7,287 bases of DNA. Origin: Oscillospiraceae bacterium. Lineage in GTDB: Bacteria > Bacillota > Clostridia > Oscillospirales > Ruminococcaceae. Where the stretch lies: NCBI GenBank assembly GCA_017451665.1, contig JAFTNX010000095.1:1-7287 (forward strand). The letters run 5' to 3'. Position numbers and translations under genes: made by a program. Of this stretch, positions 6,160-7,287 are shown in pieces. The notes under the pieces were generated by a model, which did no database searches, was not told where the DNA came from, and was given only the letters and a program-made list of their open reading frames with translations. Each line of letters opens with the position of its first letter. The first letter of the stretch is position 1.

Positions 6160-7287
6160 TTATCTTGTCCCCTTGCCGAAATAATTCAATAAAATATCTT
6201 TGATAAAGTTATAACGTCGTGCATAAGAATTTTCTACACGAATCAGGTTAAAACCGTGTGCTTTACAAATTGCATTTTTCTTTTCATCACGCTTTCGTAC
6301 AACTTCATCTTCGATATGCTCTTTTCCATCAAGTTCAATTGCTAATACAGGGAATTTCTGATTATTGTACCCTTTTTGGTATATAACAAAATCAAAACGC
6401 CCTGTGTAAAAAAGGTCATCATATGTCACATTTTCGCTGAACACATGCGAAATAGCAACCTCCTTTTCTACAGAACATTTGTTATCGGTATATAGAATAT
6501 TATCTAGCGCGTGATTAAGACTCTGCATAAACGCTTCTTCTGTTTCCGTACTGTATGGTTTAATACCCAGTGCTCTTGAATAAACGTTATTCGGAGTAAC
6601 CTTTGAAATACCGTTGCTTTTTACATATTGCACGAGCTCATAAATATCATCATTTCCGATATCTGAGTGAAGTCTTTCTAGTTCCTTTGTGCTTGAAAGT
6701 ACTATCAATTGTTTCTTTGCACGGGATACAGCCACATTGACAAGCTCCTTGTTATTCTTCAGCCATTCATATGTTTTGGGATGAGTCTTATCAGTTATTG
6801 CCAATGAAAATAGAATAACATCTTTTTCATCACCCTGAAATGCGTGAACAGTGCCACAAGTTACATTAACAAGATTTTCGGCTTTTAAAGCACTGCTTAT
6901 ATAATCCCGCTGATTTGTAAACGGAGTTATAATTCCTATACTCTTATCTTTGTTTGCTTTTGCGTACTGAACTATCATTTCTGTCTCGGATGGCGAAGTA
7001 TTTTTATCTGTTGTGGTATTATTTTCAATATCAACGAAAATCAATGAGTTCGCAGACTCCGAAGAAGATTTTATTTTCAGCCGTCTGTTGTAATACTTTT
7101 TGTTATTGAACTCAATTATGGGCTTTGCACAACGATAATGATAACTAAGTAAGATTTCATTGCTGACAGCGTCACAGGCAAGATATGTTTTGTAAATAGA
7201 ATTTTTAATGTAATCATATTCATCGGAAATACCGTATTTCTTACGCAACGAGTCGTTAACACCCGAGTCAAGCAGTACGACTGGATT
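6160..7287 (-). CDS. Superfamily-1 (Dna2/NAM7-like) helicase with C-terminal DUF2726-type nuclease-like domain; N-terminal part beyond window
   Basis: The frame is open from the stop at 6160-6162 to the window edge, giving 375 residues of a gene that starts outside. At the edge NPVVLLDSG (7261-7287) looks like the end of SF1 motif III (GDxxQLxPV). Then come LSYHYRC (7129-7149, motif IV region), IGIITPFTNQRDYI, motif V TVHAFQGDEKDVI (6814-6852) and motif VI VNVAVSRAKKQL (6706-6741), which together define the second RecA-like domain (AAA_12) of UPF1-like helicases. After a linker comes GRFDFVIY, AIELDGKEH and a downstream RKRDEKKNAICKAHGFNLIRV, the D...ExDG..H...RDxxK pattern of the DUF2726/DUF559-like, restriction-endonuclease-related domain. 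The Walker A and DExx motifs are off-window. Expected role: ATP-driven translocation on nucleic acid coupled to nicking or cleavage. A defence or repair function is inference only. It converges on spo0A, and codon use looks less biased than in alaS. Confidence 0.88.
   Translation of the reverse strand, partial: NPVVLLDSGVNDSLRKKYGISDEYDYIKNSIYKTYLACDAVSNEILLSYHYRCAKPIIEFNNKKYYNRRLKIKSSSESANSLIFVDIENNTTTDKNTSPSETEMIVQYAKANKDKSIGIITPFTNQRDYISSALKAENLVNVTCGTVHAFQGDEKDVILFSLAITDKTHPKTYEWLKNNKELVNVAVSRAKKQLIVLSSTKELERLHSDIGNDDIYELVQYVKSNGISKVTPNNVYSRALGIKPYSTETEEAFMQSLNHALDNILYTDNKCSVEKEVAISHVFSENVTYDDLFYTGRFDFVIYQKGYNNQKFPVLAIELDGKEHIEDEVVRKRDEKKNAICKAHGFNLIRVENSYARRYNFIKDILLNYFGKGTR

Noticed and set aside
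7246..7248. TTG as the start of the helicase gene
   Set aside because: The frame stays open to the window end and encodes NPVVLLDSG, the end of helicase motif III, so this is an internal leucine codon of a longer gene.
1..7287. CRISPR arrays, insertion sequences, tRNA or rRNA genes
   Set aside because: No regularly spaced repeats, transposase motifs, terminal inverted repeats or cloverleaf-like sequences were seen on either strand.

Overview
The window looks like a low-GC, endospore-lineage Firmicute of the class Clostridia. The reasons are an intact Spo0A, an alanyl-tRNA synthetase under a T-box leader, AAGGAG-type ribosome binding sites, and A/T-rich intergenic DNA with near-consensus sigma-A promoters. 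The gene content resembles Ruminococcus/Oscillospiraceae relatives, but that narrower placement is inference from overall impression. No mobile element, CRISPR array, tRNA or rRNA was seen.

Left part (1-4532, minus strand): one apparent operon, alaS - hit - comEC. It starts at a strong promoter (TTGACT-17-TATAAT). It runs through a T-box riboswitch of about 230 nt, whose terminator and antiterminator can both be drawn base by base, and then through alaS (882 aa), a small histidine-triad protein (113 aa) and the N-terminal 402 residues of the DNA-uptake channel ComEC. The gaps between genes are 12 and 26 nt, and the hit Shine-Dalgarno overlaps the alaS stop. Expression of the whole set, including the competence gene, is therefore probably tied to the charging state of tRNA-Ala.

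Middle (4533-6084, plus strand): a divergent promoter, with its -35 box 20 bp from the alaS -35 box, drives a YbgC/FadM-type hotdog acyl-CoA thioesterase. Next comes a 208-nt regulatory gap containing a perfect 0A box (TGTCGAA), a good sigma-A promoter and a weaker sigma-H-like promoter. Then comes spo0A, the master regulator of sporulation. Its best start is the ATG at 5249 (263 aa). The phosphorylation site D56 and the DNA-binding domain are intact, but the invariant receiver lysine is an arginine (R107). spo0A ends at a strong 12-bp hairpin that can terminate transcription in both directions.

Right part (6160-7287, minus strand): the C-terminal part of a superfamily-1 (Dna2/NAM7/UPF1-like) helicase fused to a DUF2726-type nuclease-like domain, converging on spo0A. 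Its N-terminal part, with motifs I and II, lies beyond the window. Such helicase-nuclease fusions are plausible accessory or defence genes, but nothing here proves that role.

Most of the window is well-understood housekeeping and developmental biology. The points most worth a second look are the T-box control of comEC, the Spo0A K-to-R change, the 0A-box autoregulation of spo0A outside the usual spoIVB context, and the truncated helicase-nuclease.
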